Counted from the stretch's first letter, positions 1 through 6,640 are shown. The stretch: DNA of 12,091 bases from Deltaproteobacteria bacterium (GCA_026388365.1 JAPLJW010000285.1:1-12091); one strand, 5' to 3'. Notes: generated from the sequence alone by a model not told the origin. A program made the numbers and translations.

Positions 1-347
1 CCCTCGGAATGAAGAATCTGATGGGGGTGATGGGCGGCTCGCGGGGGCGGATCCACCAGCGGATCGACGCGACTCTCGTCGATCTGGCGGCCTTCGTGAA
101 GCCCTCGCTCGTCATCATCGACGCCGTGCGGATCCTCACGGCCAACGGCCCTCAGGGCGGCGACCTCGCCGACGTGAAGCGGCTCGACACGATCGTGGTC
201 AGCGCCGACCAGGTCGCCGCGGACGCCTACGGGGCGACGCTCTTCGGCCTGAAGCCCTCCGATCTCGGCTGCGTCCGGCTGGGCCAGCAGGCGGGCCTCG
301 GCGCGGCGAACCTCGAAAAACTGAACATCCGGAAGATCGATCTTTAG
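1..347 (+). CDS. DUF362 domain protein, C-terminal fragment (5' end outside window)
   Basis: The frame is open from the window edge to a TAG at 345-347; the first ATG (9-11) is preceded by in-frame codons Leu-Gly, so the true start almost certainly lies upstream. The visible ~114 residues carry the end of a DUF362 domain: KNLMGVMGG, then an Arg/His-rich stretch, PSLVIIDAVRILTANGPQGGD, and a SADQVAADAYGATLFGL segment. DUF362 proteins are often paired with ferredoxin-type Fe-S proteins; their reaction is not established. The next gene starts 5 nt after the stop, with no good ribosome site of its own, so the two are probably translationally coupled and work together. Family call is from recognition of these motifs. 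Confidence 0.8.
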   Translation, partial: LGMKNLMGVMGGSRGRIHQRIDATLVDLAAFVKPSLVIIDAVRILTANGPQGGDLADVKRLDTIVVSADQVAADAYGATLFGLKPSDLGCVRLGQQAGLGAANLEKLNIRKIDL

Positions 348-352
348 ATGCT

Positions 353-1891
353 ATGCTGAGAAACCTCCGTCGAGCAAGCCAGGCCGTCTTTCTGCTGATC
401 TTCCTCTATTTTTTCCTCCAGACGGAGTCGAAGGGGGCAAACGACCTCGGCTATCCGGTGAAGGTCTTCCTCGATGCCGACCCGCTCCTTTGGCTGACGA
501 CCCTGCTGGCTACCCGTTCTCCGGAGAGAATCCTGTCGCTGGCCCTGATCGTCATCGTTGCGACGATCCTCCTCGGACGGGTCTTCTGCGGGTGGGTCTG
601 TCCGCTCGGGGCGCTGAACGACCTTGCGGGGCGCCTCGGTCGTCCCCGCCGGAAGCCGTTCGGCTGGTTTACCCTGAAGTATCTCATCCTGATCTTCCTT
701 GTTGCGGCGTCGGTCTTCACGCTCCAGGCCGCGGGTTTTCTCGACCCCCTGTCGCTGACGATCCGATCGCTGGCGCTCGCGATTTACCCCGCCTTCAGCC
801 ACGCCGCGTCGGCCCTCTTCGATATGCTCTATGCGGCCCACATCCCCCTGCTGACGGACGCCTCGGAGACGGTTTACGGCCTGCTGAAGAAGACCCTCCT
901 GCCGTTCCGGCCGCCGCAGTTTCACCAGGCCCTTTTTCTGGGGGCCGTCTTCCTCGGGATTCTCGGTCTGAACCTTGTCGAGCGGCGTTTCTGGTGCCGT
1001 TATCTCTGTCCCCTCGGGGCGCTCCTGGGGCTTCTCTCCCGCCGGGCGATCCTGAAACGTTCGGTGAGCGAAGGGTGCGACGGCTGCGGGGTCTGCGCGG
1101 CATCCTGTCCGGGCGGGGCGCGGCCGGAGACGAAAGAGGGATGGAGGGTTGGGGAATGCGTTGCCTGCATGAACTGTGATGATCTCTGCCCACAGGGGGC
1201 CGTCCGGTTCGGCTTTTCCACGAAGAAGGCGGCGGCGCTCGACCTCGGCCGGCGGCGCGTCGTCGCCTCGCTCGCGGCGGGGGCGATGGCCGTTCCCCTG
1301 GTTCGGATCACGCCGTTCGCGAAGGCCGGGGCGGCCGATCCGGCGCTGATCCGCCCGCCGGGCGCCTTGCCGGAGACCGATTTCCTCCGGCGTTGCGTGA
1401 AGTGCGGGGAGTGCATGAAGGTTTGCCTGACGGGCGGTCTCCAGCCGGCCTTGCTGGAGGGCGGGATAGAGGGGCTCTGGACCCCGCTCCTGGTCCCGAG
1501 GATCGGATACTGCGAATACCGCTGCACCCTCTGCGGCCAGGTCTGTCCGACCGGGGCGATCGCCAAGCTCGGCTTGGAGGAGAAGGCGAAGGTGAAGATC
1601 GGCCTCGCGATGATCGACCCCGGGCGGTGCCTGCCCTACGCCCACGGGACCCCTTGCATCGTCTGCGAGGAGGTGTGCCCGACGCCGAAGAAGGCGATTT
1701 GGCTGGAGGAGGCGACGGCATGGACGCGCGACGGGAAGGCGGTCGCCGTCAAGCGGCCGCACGTGGACCTGGATCTCTGCATCGGCTGCGGGATCTGCGA
1801 GGCCCAGTGCCCCGTCCTCGGCCATCCCGCGATCGCCGTCACCAGCCTCGGCGAGACCCGGTCGAAGGACAGCCGGCTCCTGCTGCGGTGA
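353..1891 (+). CDS. NapH-NapG-like fused membrane polyferredoxin (six 4Fe-4S motifs)
   Basis: 512 aa. The N-terminal half resembles NapH: membrane segments near residues 10-23, 59-77, 108-126 and 192-208, and the paired motifs CGWVCPLGAL (C79, C83) and CRYLCPLGAL (C215, C219). Two clusters follow: C242/245/248/252 and C269/272/275/279. A further hydrophobic, twin-Arg-like stretch (RRRVVASLAAGAMAVPL, ~300-316) then opens a NapG-like ferredoxin half with C348/351/354/358, C387/391/394/398, C426/435/438/442 and C476/479/482/486. In the Nap system NapH and NapG are separate quinol-oxidising and electron-relay subunits; here both are in one chain. Inferred role: passing electrons between the quinone pool and a partner, perhaps the upstream DUF362 protein. 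No nitrate reductase is visible, so nap gene symbols are not warranted. The ATG at 353 lacks a clear ribosome site (GGAAGA at 331-336 is too far). Confidence 0.85.
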   Translation: MLRNLRRASQAVFLLIFLYFFLQTESKGANDLGYPVKVFLDADPLLWLTTLLATRSPERILSLALIVIVATILLGRVFCGWVCPLGALNDLAGRLGRPRRKPFGWFTLKYLILIFLVAASVFTLQAAGFLDPLSLTIRSLALAIYPAFSHAASALFDMLYAAHIPLLTDASETVYGLLKKTLLPFRPPQFHQALFLGAVFLGILGLNLVERRFWCRYLCPLGALLGLLSRRAILKRSVSEGCDGCGVCAASCPGGARPETKEGWRVGECVACMNCDDLCPQGAVRFGFSTKKAAALDLGRRRVVASLAAGAMAVPLVRITPFAKAGAADPALIRPPGALPETDFLRRCVKCGECMKVCLTGGLQPALLEGGIEGLWTPLLVPRIGYCEYRCTLCGQVCPTGAIAKLGLEEKAKVKIGLAMIDPGRCLPYAHGTPCIVCEEVCPTPKKAIWLEEATAWTRDGKAVAVKRPHVDLDLCIGCGICEAQCPVLGHPAIAVTSLGETRSKDSRLLLR

Positions 1892-2069
1892 GGGTGTCGC
1901 CCACTCCTTCCCGGTCATGTCGGGCCAGTGGAAGCGTGAATCTGTGAAAGATCGGATGCGCAGGTTGCAGCCGTCCGGTCATCGGGTGGAACATCCGCCG
2001 TAACTTCCGGGGAGGCGTTTATTCCGGTTCTGATCCGCAGGAAGTATTCTATTCCAGTTGAAATTCAAT

Positions 2070-2100
2070 ACCGGAAGGGGATCGTCATCCCCGGTCCGGT
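2070..2100 (+). promoter_or_regulatory. Stable hairpin just upstream of the DUF169 ribosome site
   Basis: ACCGGA (2070-2075) pairs with TCCGGT (2095-2100) and GGGGAT (2077-2082) with ATCCCC (2087-2092), leaving a 1x2 internal loop and a CGTC tetraloop. This 12-bp stem ends only a few bases before the purine-rich AGAGGAGGGGGG ribosome site of the next gene. It could be a leader structure controlling translation or RNA stability, or a terminator for the upstream gene, though no T-tract follows. The rest of the 1892-2125 gap shows no gene and no convincing promoter. Confidence 0.4.
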
Positions 2101-2125
2101 TTCACGAAAGAGGAGGGGGGAAATT

Positions 2126-2962
2126 ATGGAAAGCCGAATTGCGCAAGCCATCGAAACGAAGCATCCGCCCATCGCCCTGATCTGGGCCAATGAGAAGCCC
2201 GAGGGGGCGATGCAGTTCCAGGAGGGCCGATGGGGCTGCATCATGTGGCTCGCCGCCTCCGCGGCCAAGGGGCGGCCGGCGGCCTGCGACGTGAAGACCT
2301 TCGGCTGCTTCGGCGGCGGGGTCGGCATGGGTTTCGGAAATCAATATCGAAGCTTTCCCGGCAGCGAAGAGGGCTTCTGCCACTTCCTCTCCTCCGGGAT
2401 CGAAGGGTGGACGGAAGGTCCGGCGGCGGCGGAGAAAATAAAGCCTTTCGTGAGCAAGGAGACCCTCGACAATTTCGTCCACGGCGAACGCTACGTCAAG
2501 ACGCCGGAGGATGTGAAACGCTTCGTTGCGTGCCTCCCGATTATGCAGATCCCGAAGCGCTACGTCGTCTTCCGGCCGCTCGCCGATGTCGACGCCGAAA
2601 AAGAGCCGCCGCAGACGGTGATCTTCTTCGCCGACCCGGACGAACTGTCGGCGCTCGTCGTCCTGGCGAACTACGGCCGTGGAAGCAATGAAAATGTTTT
2701 CATTCCCTTCGCTGCCGGCTGCCAGACGCTCGGCATCTACCCCTACCGGGAGGCGGAATCCGACCGGCCGCGCGCTGTCGTGGGGCTGACCGACCTCTCC
2801 GCCCGGGTCTATATCCGCAAGCAACTCGCTGACAACCTTCTGAGCTTCGCCATGCCGTTTTCCCTGTTCAAGGAGATGGAGGCGGACGTGGCGGGGTCGT
2901 TCCTCCAGCGCCACACCTGGCAGGAGCTTCTCGCGGCGAAGCGGGCGGGCCGCACCGCCTGA
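2126..2962 (+). CDS. DUF169 family protein (COG2043-like)
   Basis: 278 aa, ATG preceded by an extended AGGAGGGGGG ribosome site at 2111-2120. The pattern PPIALIWANEKPEG near the N-terminus, WGCIMWLAASAAKG (~36-49), CDVKTFGCFGGGVGMGFG (54-71) and the later FFADPDELSALVVLANYG block (~168-184) are typical of DUF169. Six cysteines (38, 54, 61, 85, 136, 199) could bind metal or a cluster, but that is only inference. There is no signal peptide or membrane segment, so it is probably cytoplasmic. It follows the polyferredoxin on the same strand after a 234-bp gap with a hairpin, so it may be a separate transcription unit. The biochemical function of the family is unknown. Confidence 0.8.
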   Translation: MESRIAQAIETKHPPIALIWANEKPEGAMQFQEGRWGCIMWLAASAAKGRPAACDVKTFGCFGGGVGMGFGNQYRSFPGSEEGFCHFLSSGIEGWTEGPAAAEKIKPFVSKETLDNFVHGERYVKTPEDVKRFVACLPIMQIPKRYVVFRPLADVDAEKEPPQTVIFFADPDELSALVVLANYGRGSNENVFIPFAAGCQTLGIYPYREAESDRPRAVVGLTDLSARVYIRKQLADNLLSFAMPFSLFKEMEADVAGSFLQRHTWQELLAAKRAGRTA

Positions 2963-2978
2963 TCCGGATGGATCCGGA
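2963..2978 (+). terminator. Possible stem-loop after DUF169 gene
   Basis: TCCGGA (2963-2968) and TCCGGA (2973-2978) form a 6-bp stem with a TGGA loop directly after the stop codon. There is no T-tract, so it may only protect the 3' end. The remaining convergent gap (2979-3106) has a run of nine A residues between short GC arms (GCGCC/GGCGC) near 3019-3036 and nothing else identifiable. Confidence 0.25.
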
Positions 2979-3099
2979 GATCCCATGGGGAAACCGCGAA
3001 CCAAAACCAGTTGCCCCGCGCCAAAAAAAAACGGGCGCCCCGAATTTCCAACGAAAGCGGGGCAAGATTATAGTGTCTTCGATCTAAACGCCTGCCGAG

Positions 3100-3133
3100 C
3101 CCGGCGTCAAGCCGGGAATGCCGTCATTCCGGC
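3100..3133 (-). terminator. Overlapping hairpins at the 3' end of the Tat DUF362 gene
   Basis: CCCGGC (3100-3105) pairs with GCCGGG (3111-3116) around a 5-nt loop that contains the stop codon of the minus-strand gene. An alternative, longer pairing is GCCGGGAATG (3111-3120) with CATTCCGGC (3125-3133), with one bulged base. They cannot form together. The GTCATTCCGGC wording resembles dispersed GC-rich repeats common in bacteria, and here it supplies the last codons of the gene. No T-tract is seen. Confidence 0.3.
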
Positions 3134-4312
3134 AAGGCGGTTCTTCAGGGCTTCCGGGAGTGCGCTGTTGGCAGCCTCCAGCAGGACAGAAGGAACCCCT
3201 CCGAATATATCATAGCTATGGGTGAGGACTCTATCATTCCAGATGGTGTCGATACTGTTTTTGGTCATCGTTTCAGATGCCAGGGCCGGTTTCCATCCGC
3301 CCAGCCAATGGGTGACCATGTGATTGGCGATCCTGGGAACGACCGTGCTCGTATCTACAAAACCATCCCTTTCCGAAGCGGGAATAATGCTCCGGTTCTC
3401 CAAAAGCCAGGCCAGCGAGACCATGTCGTGGGCCACCACCGAACCGGAGGCGATGATCAGGCCGCGCTCGGGCTCGAAAACATACCCCTTGTCCGGGCCA
3501 AACGTGGTGAGCAGCTTGTCTGCCGCCGAAATCACGAGGCGCTGCTTTGTGCTCAGGGTCGCAACTGTATTGCCCTCGGCCGTCTTCTCCTGCAGAGTGG
3601 CGGCATCCCGGTGGTATTCCAGGCGTGTATCATGGCGCCAGTAGCCCACTGCGGCCTTCAGGCCCAATGAGCTCCCCGCCAATATATGCCGGGAGCAGCG
3701 GGGCATCAGGACGATGTGCTGTACCTCCTTGAGGATATTCGGCATCATGAGGCCGCGTTTCCAGTTTGATCCGGCCGCAGGAAAATCCTCGTAAAAGGCG
3801 TTCCACCCGCCTTCTTCGAAGCAATGCATTTCAGCCCCGGAGGCCTGAACAGCCTTGGCCACGCCTGAGGACGCCATCAACGCGCGCGAGCTTCCGGAAA
3901 GAGATGTTGGTGAAAACCTAAGGTACTGAACCCCGGACATGTCCCCCACGATCACCCTTCCCGCCCCCTTTTCCTTGAGGATCTCGACCATGGCGGCAAT
4001 GGCCGTCGGGCTGGTGGTGGCCGGATAGGGGTTGCCTGAATTGTTGACCGGTTTGATGAGCACGGCATCCTTTTTGGACAGCCATGAAAAGTCGGTTGCC
4101 GCCTCGGCCGCATTGCGGACCGCCCGTTTTATAACTTGTTCGGGAGCCCCCTTGCCCACCCCCGCCAGAAAAACTTTGGCCTGGGAACCCGGTTTAAGTT
4201 GCCCGGCCTTGACGGGAATCCGGGATTCCCCCGCTCTGCCTGCAAGCGGGCACAATGCCATTGCCGATGCCCCTAAAACCGCTTTCATAAAGTCTCTTCG
4301 CCGCATAAGCAT
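3107..4312 (-). CDS. Tat-exported DUF362 domain protein
   Basis: 401 aa. The N-terminus MLMRRRDFMKAVLGASAMAL has a twin-arginine motif (RRDFMK, residues 5-10) and a hydrophobic core ending near CPLAGRAG, so the protein is expected outside the cytoplasm or membrane-anchored. The mature part has DUF362 hallmarks: VLIKPVNNSGNPYPATTSP (84-102), VEILKEKGAGRVIVGDMSG (109-127), LGLKAAVGYWRHD (216-228) and RGLIIASGSVVAHDMVSLAWLL (283-304). Tat export usually implies a cofactor inserted before transport; no ferredoxin-type CxxCxxC is visible, so which cofactor is unclear. The start could be M1 (4312) or M3 (4306); a weak AGAGAG lies upstream. It is convergent with the DUF169 gene and divergent from the TetR gene, whose shared 333-bp spacer holds repeat copy 1. 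Its base composition is intermediate between the GC-rich left part and the island. Confidence 0.8.
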   Translation of the reverse strand: MLMRRRDFMKAVLGASAMALCPLAGRAGESRIPVKAGQLKPGSQAKVFLAGVGKGAPEQVIKRAVRNAAEAATDFSWLSKKDAVLIKPVNNSGNPYPATTSPTAIAAMVEILKEKGAGRVIVGDMSGVQYLRFSPTSLSGSSRALMASSGVAKAVQASGAEMHCFEEGGWNAFYEDFPAAGSNWKRGLMMPNILKEVQHIVLMPRCSRHILAGSSLGLKAAVGYWRHDTRLEYHRDAATLQEKTAEGNTVATLSTKQRLVISAADKLLTTFGPDKGYVFEPERGLIIASGSVVAHDMVSLAWLLENRSIIPASERDGFVDTSTVVPRIANHMVTHWLGGWKPALASETMTKNSIDTIWNDRVLTHSYDIFGGVPSVLLEAANSALPEALKNRLAGMTAFPA

Positions 4313-4328
4313 CTCTCTTTTTTGAATA

Positions 4329-4484
4329 TTTGAGTCGAGCAGATCGGTTTCTCCCGATTTACTGAAGGGTGATGTTTGTTTCCCCCGGTAGCTACCTGAT
4401 TTCCCGGTGGCGCCACATCAATTCAAGCATTAACATCTTTACTCTCGCATGATTCTTAAAATCCGTCAATCACTTAGCAGGGAA
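4329..4484. repeat. 156-bp direct repeat, copy 1
   Basis: Aligns without gaps to 8028-8183 (offset 3699) with 7 mismatches by hand count, about 95% identity. It begins TTTGAGTCGAGCAGATCGG and ends CACTTAGCAGGGAA; identity stops at both edges. It contains short dyads (ATCGG/CCGAT near its left end, GGTAGCTACC and GTGGCGCCAC). It lies in the spacer between the divergent DUF362 and TetR genes. No transposase, integrase or coding frame of note is inside. Confidence 0.9.
4387..4416. promoter_or_regulatory. Two palindromes in repeat copy 1, possible operators
   Basis: GGTAGCTACC (4387-4396) and GTGGCGCCAC (4407-4416) are both perfect 10-bp palindromes, 20 bp apart centre to centre, about two helical turns. 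They sit between the divergent DUF362 and TetR genes. In repeat copy 2 each palindrome has one base changed (GGTAGCTGCC, GCGGCGCCAC). The spacing and setting suit a regulator such as the adjacent TetR protein, but this is inference only. Confidence 0.3.
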
Positions 4485-4500
4485 GAATGTCTTGTTTCGC

Positions 4501-4529
4501 TTGATTTTTTCATCACCGTCCGCTATATT
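4501..4529 (+). promoter_or_regulatory. Probable sigma70-type promoter of the TetR gene
   Basis: TTGATT (4501-4506) and TATATT (4524-4529) are separated by 17 bp, giving a leader of roughly 110 nt before the GTG start at 4646. It lies just outside repeat copy 1, which ends at 4484. Confidence 0.5.
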
Positions 4530-4645
4530 GCCAGTCTAATGATTGTTTTACGCTTCGCTGCACGGAGTTTTATGCCGTCTTAAATGGCTGTGTCATCCAT
4601 TGCATTCCGGAAAGCAGCCGGAGCATCTTTAACAGGAGAAGGATC

Positions 4646-5248
4646 GTGGCAAAAAAAAGGGAGCCCACGGATGTGAGACAACAACAGATCGTCGCTGCAG
4701 CTGGGACACTGATTTTCAAATACGGCAGCGAACACCTGACGGTTAAGAGGATCGCCGCAGAGGTCGGCATCTCCGAAGCGGCCATCTACCGCCATTTCAA
4801 GAGCAAGAAGAGCATCCTCTCCTTCCTGCTCAGCCATATCGAAGAGGTCCTTCTCAGGGACATCTCGCCGGAAAGTGCGGGCACCGAAGCGATGACCCTC
4901 GACACTATCGAGAAAATCATCCGGTCTCACTTTTCCAAGATCGGCATGCGCAAAGGGATCTCCTTCCAGGTCATCGCCGAAATCATCAGCCTCGGCGATC
5001 GAAAGCTGAATAAACAGGCCTCTCAGACGATAGATAAATACATCTCCCGGCTGAAGGAACTCCTCACCGACGGCGTCCGAGACGGCGCTATCCGCCAGGA
5101 CATCGACCTGCAGGCCTCAGCGACATTGCTCTTCACCCTCATTGAGGGATTGGTGAACATATGGGCCCTCAGCGAGGGTAGCTTCAACCTGATTGAGCAT
5201 TACACCTCCCTCTGGCAGATCTACCGCGAAGCCGTCACCCGCCGCTAA
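4646..5248 (+). CDS. TetR/AcrR family transcriptional regulator
   Basis: 200 aa, GTG start at 4646 supported by AGGAGAAGGA at 4634-4643. The N-terminal DNA-binding domain is clear: a first helix RQQQIVAAAGTLIFKYG (11-27) and helix-turn-helix LTVKRIAAEVGISEAAIYRHF (31-51), followed by the usual SKKSILSFLLSHIEE segment. The helical C-terminal half (~75-200) would bind a ligand and dimerise; its ligand cannot be read from sequence. It precedes the small membrane-protein array on the same strand and lies inside the 156-bp repeat pair, so it is the obvious candidate regulator of that array. Divergent DUF362 is a second possible target. Family call is firm; targets are inferred. Confidence 0.93.
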   Translation: MAKKREPTDVRQQQIVAAAGTLIFKYGSEHLTVKRIAAEVGISEAAIYRHFKSKKSILSFLLSHIEEVLLRDISPESAGTEAMTLDTIEKIIRSHFSKIGMRKGISFQVIAEIISLGDRKLNKQASQTIDKYISRLKELLTDGVRDGAIRQDIDLQASATLLFTLIEGLVNIWALSEGSFNLIEHYTSLWQIYREAVTRR

Positions 5249-5253
5249 AATCA

Positions 5254-5294
5254 CCTGCCGGGTTCGCTTCAGAAGAAAATTTTTTACCCGCAGG
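5254..5294 (+). terminator. Weak inverted repeat after the TetR gene
   Basis: CCTGCCGGGT (5254-5263) faces ACCCGCAGG (5286-5294), a 9-bp match with one bulged C and a 22-nt loop that contains an A4T6 run. It starts six bases after the stop codon. The loop is large and the T-run is inside it rather than after it, so termination is doubtful. Confidence 0.25.
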
Positions 5295-5381
5295 GTGCGT
5301 CGCCTCTTCCATTCCCACGAGTACATCAGAAATCCCCTTTGAATTGAAGTCATTCCCCGCAAGAATGCATATCCCTTTTTT

Positions 5382-5408
5382 GCATAAATTCTGCCGCATA
5401 AATTCTGC
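5382..5408 (+). repeat. Tandem 13-mer abutting the -35 box
   Basis: GCATAAATTCTGC occurs at 5382-5394 and again at 5396-5408, with a 14-bp period, and the second copy ends exactly where the TTGACA -35 hexamer begins. Two phased identical sites directly upstream of a promoter suggest binding of a regulator, activator-like by position. Confidence 0.6.
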
Positions 5409-5437
5409 TTGACAAGTTAGTTGGCATTTACTATTAA
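5409..5437 (+). promoter_or_regulatory. Strong sigma70-type promoter of the small membrane-protein array
   Basis: A consensus TTGACA (5409-5414) and TATTAA (5432-5437) are separated by exactly 17 bp. Predicted transcription begins near 5444 and leaves a leader of about 70 nt before the ATG at 5517. A weak dyad TAAG-6-CTTA (5443-5456) overlaps the predicted start point and could be a repressor site. Confidence 0.7.
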
Positions 5438-5516
5438 GTATGTAAGCGATAACTTATGTATCACGGGACGAACGGTACGACCCCACATTCCTGATGACTA
5501 TTTTGGGAGGTGTCAC

Positions 5517-5666
5517 ATGAAAGAAGAAAAGGACTTATCCGGGACGGCTCCACCGAATGAGGAAAGCAAAAGGAAGAAATATGTACGAATCGCCTTGACA
5601 GTGATTTCTATCTCTTTTTTCGCGCTTTTGATAGTCATGGCTGTTCTGAGGCGGTATGGGTCATAA
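5517..5666 (+). CDS. Small single-span membrane protein, 49 aa
   Basis: ATG at 5517 with a strong GGGAGG ribosome site at 5505-5510; an upstream in-frame ATG at 5421 falls inside the predicted promoter and is rejected. The protein has a charged, Glu/Lys-rich N-terminal ~22 residues (MKEEKDLSG...ESKRKKYVR) and one membrane span (~25-43, ALTVISISFFALLIVMAVL) ending in RRYGS. The basic residues on the near side suggest the N-terminus faces the cytoplasm. It shares size, charge layout and an ESK motif with the 47-aa protein at 7050-7193, so the two may be diverged copies. No known family recognised. Confidence 0.7.
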   Translation: MKEEKDLSGTAPPNEESKRKKYVRIALTVISISFFALLIVMAVLRRYGS

Positions 5667-5762
5667 GGACTTCGTGGCCACGGTCATGGTGTTGGACATG
5701 ATGAGTTCAATTGCCGTAACCATCCGCTGTTACGGTCCATCCTTAAGAAAAGAGATTCTCAT

Positions 5763-5948
5763 ATGCAAATCATCATCTCAATAATTTGTGTATTCGGCGC
5801 CGTTGCGGTCATCATCTTCCTGAGTGCCTTGGCCATGAACGGCGTAGTCAAGGTTGCGATTGTCTCTCTGGTGGTGCTCATTGCTGTATACAGTATGGCC
5901 AGAATACAACCCAAAGAATCAAAACCGAAAGATGTTATCGGGACATAG
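5763..5948 (+). CDS. Small two-span membrane protein, 61 aa
   Basis: ATG at 5763; the A/G-rich AAGAAAAGAGA upstream (~5746-5756) is a modest ribosome site. Two hydrophobic spans, ~3-25 (IIISIICVFGAVAVIIFLSAL) and ~29-46 (VKVAIVSLVVLIAVYSMA), are followed by a charged tail (RIQPKESKPKDVIGT). It has the same size, two-span layout and Lys-rich tail as the proteins at 6115, 6461 and 7422 but only weak sequence likeness. Its stop codon is the first base of the 346-bp tandem repeat array. Function unknown; membrane location is well supported. Confidence 0.65.
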   Translation: MQIIISIICVFGAVAVIIFLSALAMNGVVKVAIVSLVVLIAVYSMARIQPKESKPKDVIGT

Positions 5949-6291
5949 TGTGTTGCAGAAATCTGCGAACGTTCTGCCGCATCAATAGACATCCGGTTCT
6001 CTTGATTGGCAGGGTTCATATCAGATCGAGATTGGAGAGTATCATCCGGGTGAACTTGAGGATGGTCGGCTGACATCTCAATCGCATGGCTCGTCGCACA
6101 AAGGAGGTAGAAAGATGGGAAGGGTCATAATCGTAGTTGTTTCTTTAGTTTGCTGTATTGCCGCACTGATCGGAATCAAGATGATGGATCTGCCGGGGTT
6201 AATTACCGCTTTACTTGTGATTATTGTTGTCGGGTTCGTAATGTTTATCCTCATATATGCTACTGGAGGAAAAAAAGAAGATGCCGTGAAA
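5946..6291 (+). repeat. 346-bp tandem repeat, unit 1
   Basis: Runs from the stop codon of the 61-aa gene through a 166-bp spacer and the next 59-aa gene. It aligns at a constant 346-bp offset to 6292-6637. By hand count the spacers differ at 9 of 166 positions and the coding parts at 18 of 180. Three of the spacer differences fall in the first ~135 bp; the rest cluster before the ribosome site. Confidence 0.9.
5952..5970 (+). other. Conserved post-stop hairpin, copy 1
   Basis: GTTGCAG pairs with CTGCGAAC (one bulged G) around an AAAT loop, starting 4 nt after the stop codon of the 61-aa gene. The same element recurs at 6298-6316 and 6644-6662. In the third copy the loop is changed (ATAC) while the GCAG/CTGC stem is kept. 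Possible RNA processing or stability element. Confidence 0.45.
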
Positions 6292-6294
6292 TAG
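6115..6294 (+). CDS. Small two-span membrane protein, 59 aa (tandem copy 1)
   Basis: ATG at 6115 behind a near-perfect AAAGGAGGT ribosome site (6101-6109). Spans at ~4-21 (VIIVVVSLVCCIAALIGI) and ~28-49 are joined by a short KMMDLPG turn, with tail GGKKEDAVK. Its tandem copy at 6461 is 48 of 59 identical by hand count. The IAALIGIK-x-x-DL motif at the end of span 1 is shared with the 66-aa protein at 7422, which defines a local family. Function unknown; small hydrophobic proteins of this type include regulators of membrane complexes, stress proteins and toxins, and nothing here decides between them. Confidence 0.75.
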   Translation: MGRVIIVVVSLVCCIAALIGIKMMDLPGLITALLVIIVVGFVMFILIYATGGKKEDAVK

Positions 6295-6637
6295 TGTGTT
6301 GCAGAAATCTGCGAACGTTCTGCCGCATCAATAGACATCCGGTTCTCTTGATTGGCAGATTTCATATCAGATCGGGATTGGAGAGTATCATCCGGGTGAA
6401 CTTGAGGATGGTCGGCTGACATCTCAATCACATTGATCATCACACAAAGGAGTTAGAAAGATGGGAAGGGTCATAATCGTAGTTGTTTCTTTTGTTTGCT
6501 GGTTTGCCGCACTGATCGGGATCAAGATGATGGATCTGCCGGGGTTGATTACCACGTTACTCGTGATTATTGAAGTCGGGTTCTTACTGTTTATCATCGT
6601 ATATGCTGCTGGAGGAAAAAAGACAGATGCCGTGAAA
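6292..6637 (+). repeat. 346-bp tandem repeat, unit 2
   Basis: Second unit, containing the 166-bp spacer (6295-6460) and most of the second 59-aa gene (6461-6640). The ribosome site has changed from GGAGGT in unit 1 to GGAGTT here, so translation of this copy may be weaker. Confidence 0.9.
6298..6316 (+). other. Conserved post-stop hairpin, copy 2
   Basis: Identical in sequence to copy 1 (5952-5970), again starting four bases after a stop codon, here that of the first 59-aa gene. Confidence 0.45.
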
Positions 6638-6640
6638 TAG
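6461..6640 (+). CDS. Small two-span membrane protein, 59 aa (tandem copy 2)
   Basis: ATG at 6461, ribosome site AAAGGAG (6446-6452). It keeps the first 10 residues (MGRVIIVVVS), the AALIGIKMMDLPGLIT centre and the GGKK-x-DAVK tail of copy 1. Eleven residues differ, including C14W, I15F and V38E. The V38E change puts a Glu in the second span (LLVIIEVGF), unusual for a plain anchor and compatible with helix-helix contact or a functional site. Of 15 changed codons, 11 change the amino acid. Below the usual 60-aa annotation cut-off, so easily missed. Confidence 0.72.
   Translation: MGRVIIVVVSFVCWFAALIGIKMMDLPGLITTLLVIIEVGFLLFIIVYAAGGKKTDAVK

Noticed and set aside
344..1918. 524-aa minus-strand frame opposite the polyferredoxin
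   Set aside because: Arg/Glu/Pro-rich antisense shadow; the plus-strand frame has all cysteine motifs and membrane segments.
3218..3670. 150-aa plus-strand frame opposite the Tat DUF362 gene
   Set aside because: Antisense shadow; the minus-strand frame has a Tat signal and DUF362 motifs.
5786..6419. Plus-strand frames running from the small genes into the spacers, ending RVNLRMVG in both units
   Set aside because: Out of frame with the ribosome-site-backed genes and with no start signal. Their similarity follows from the tandem repeat.
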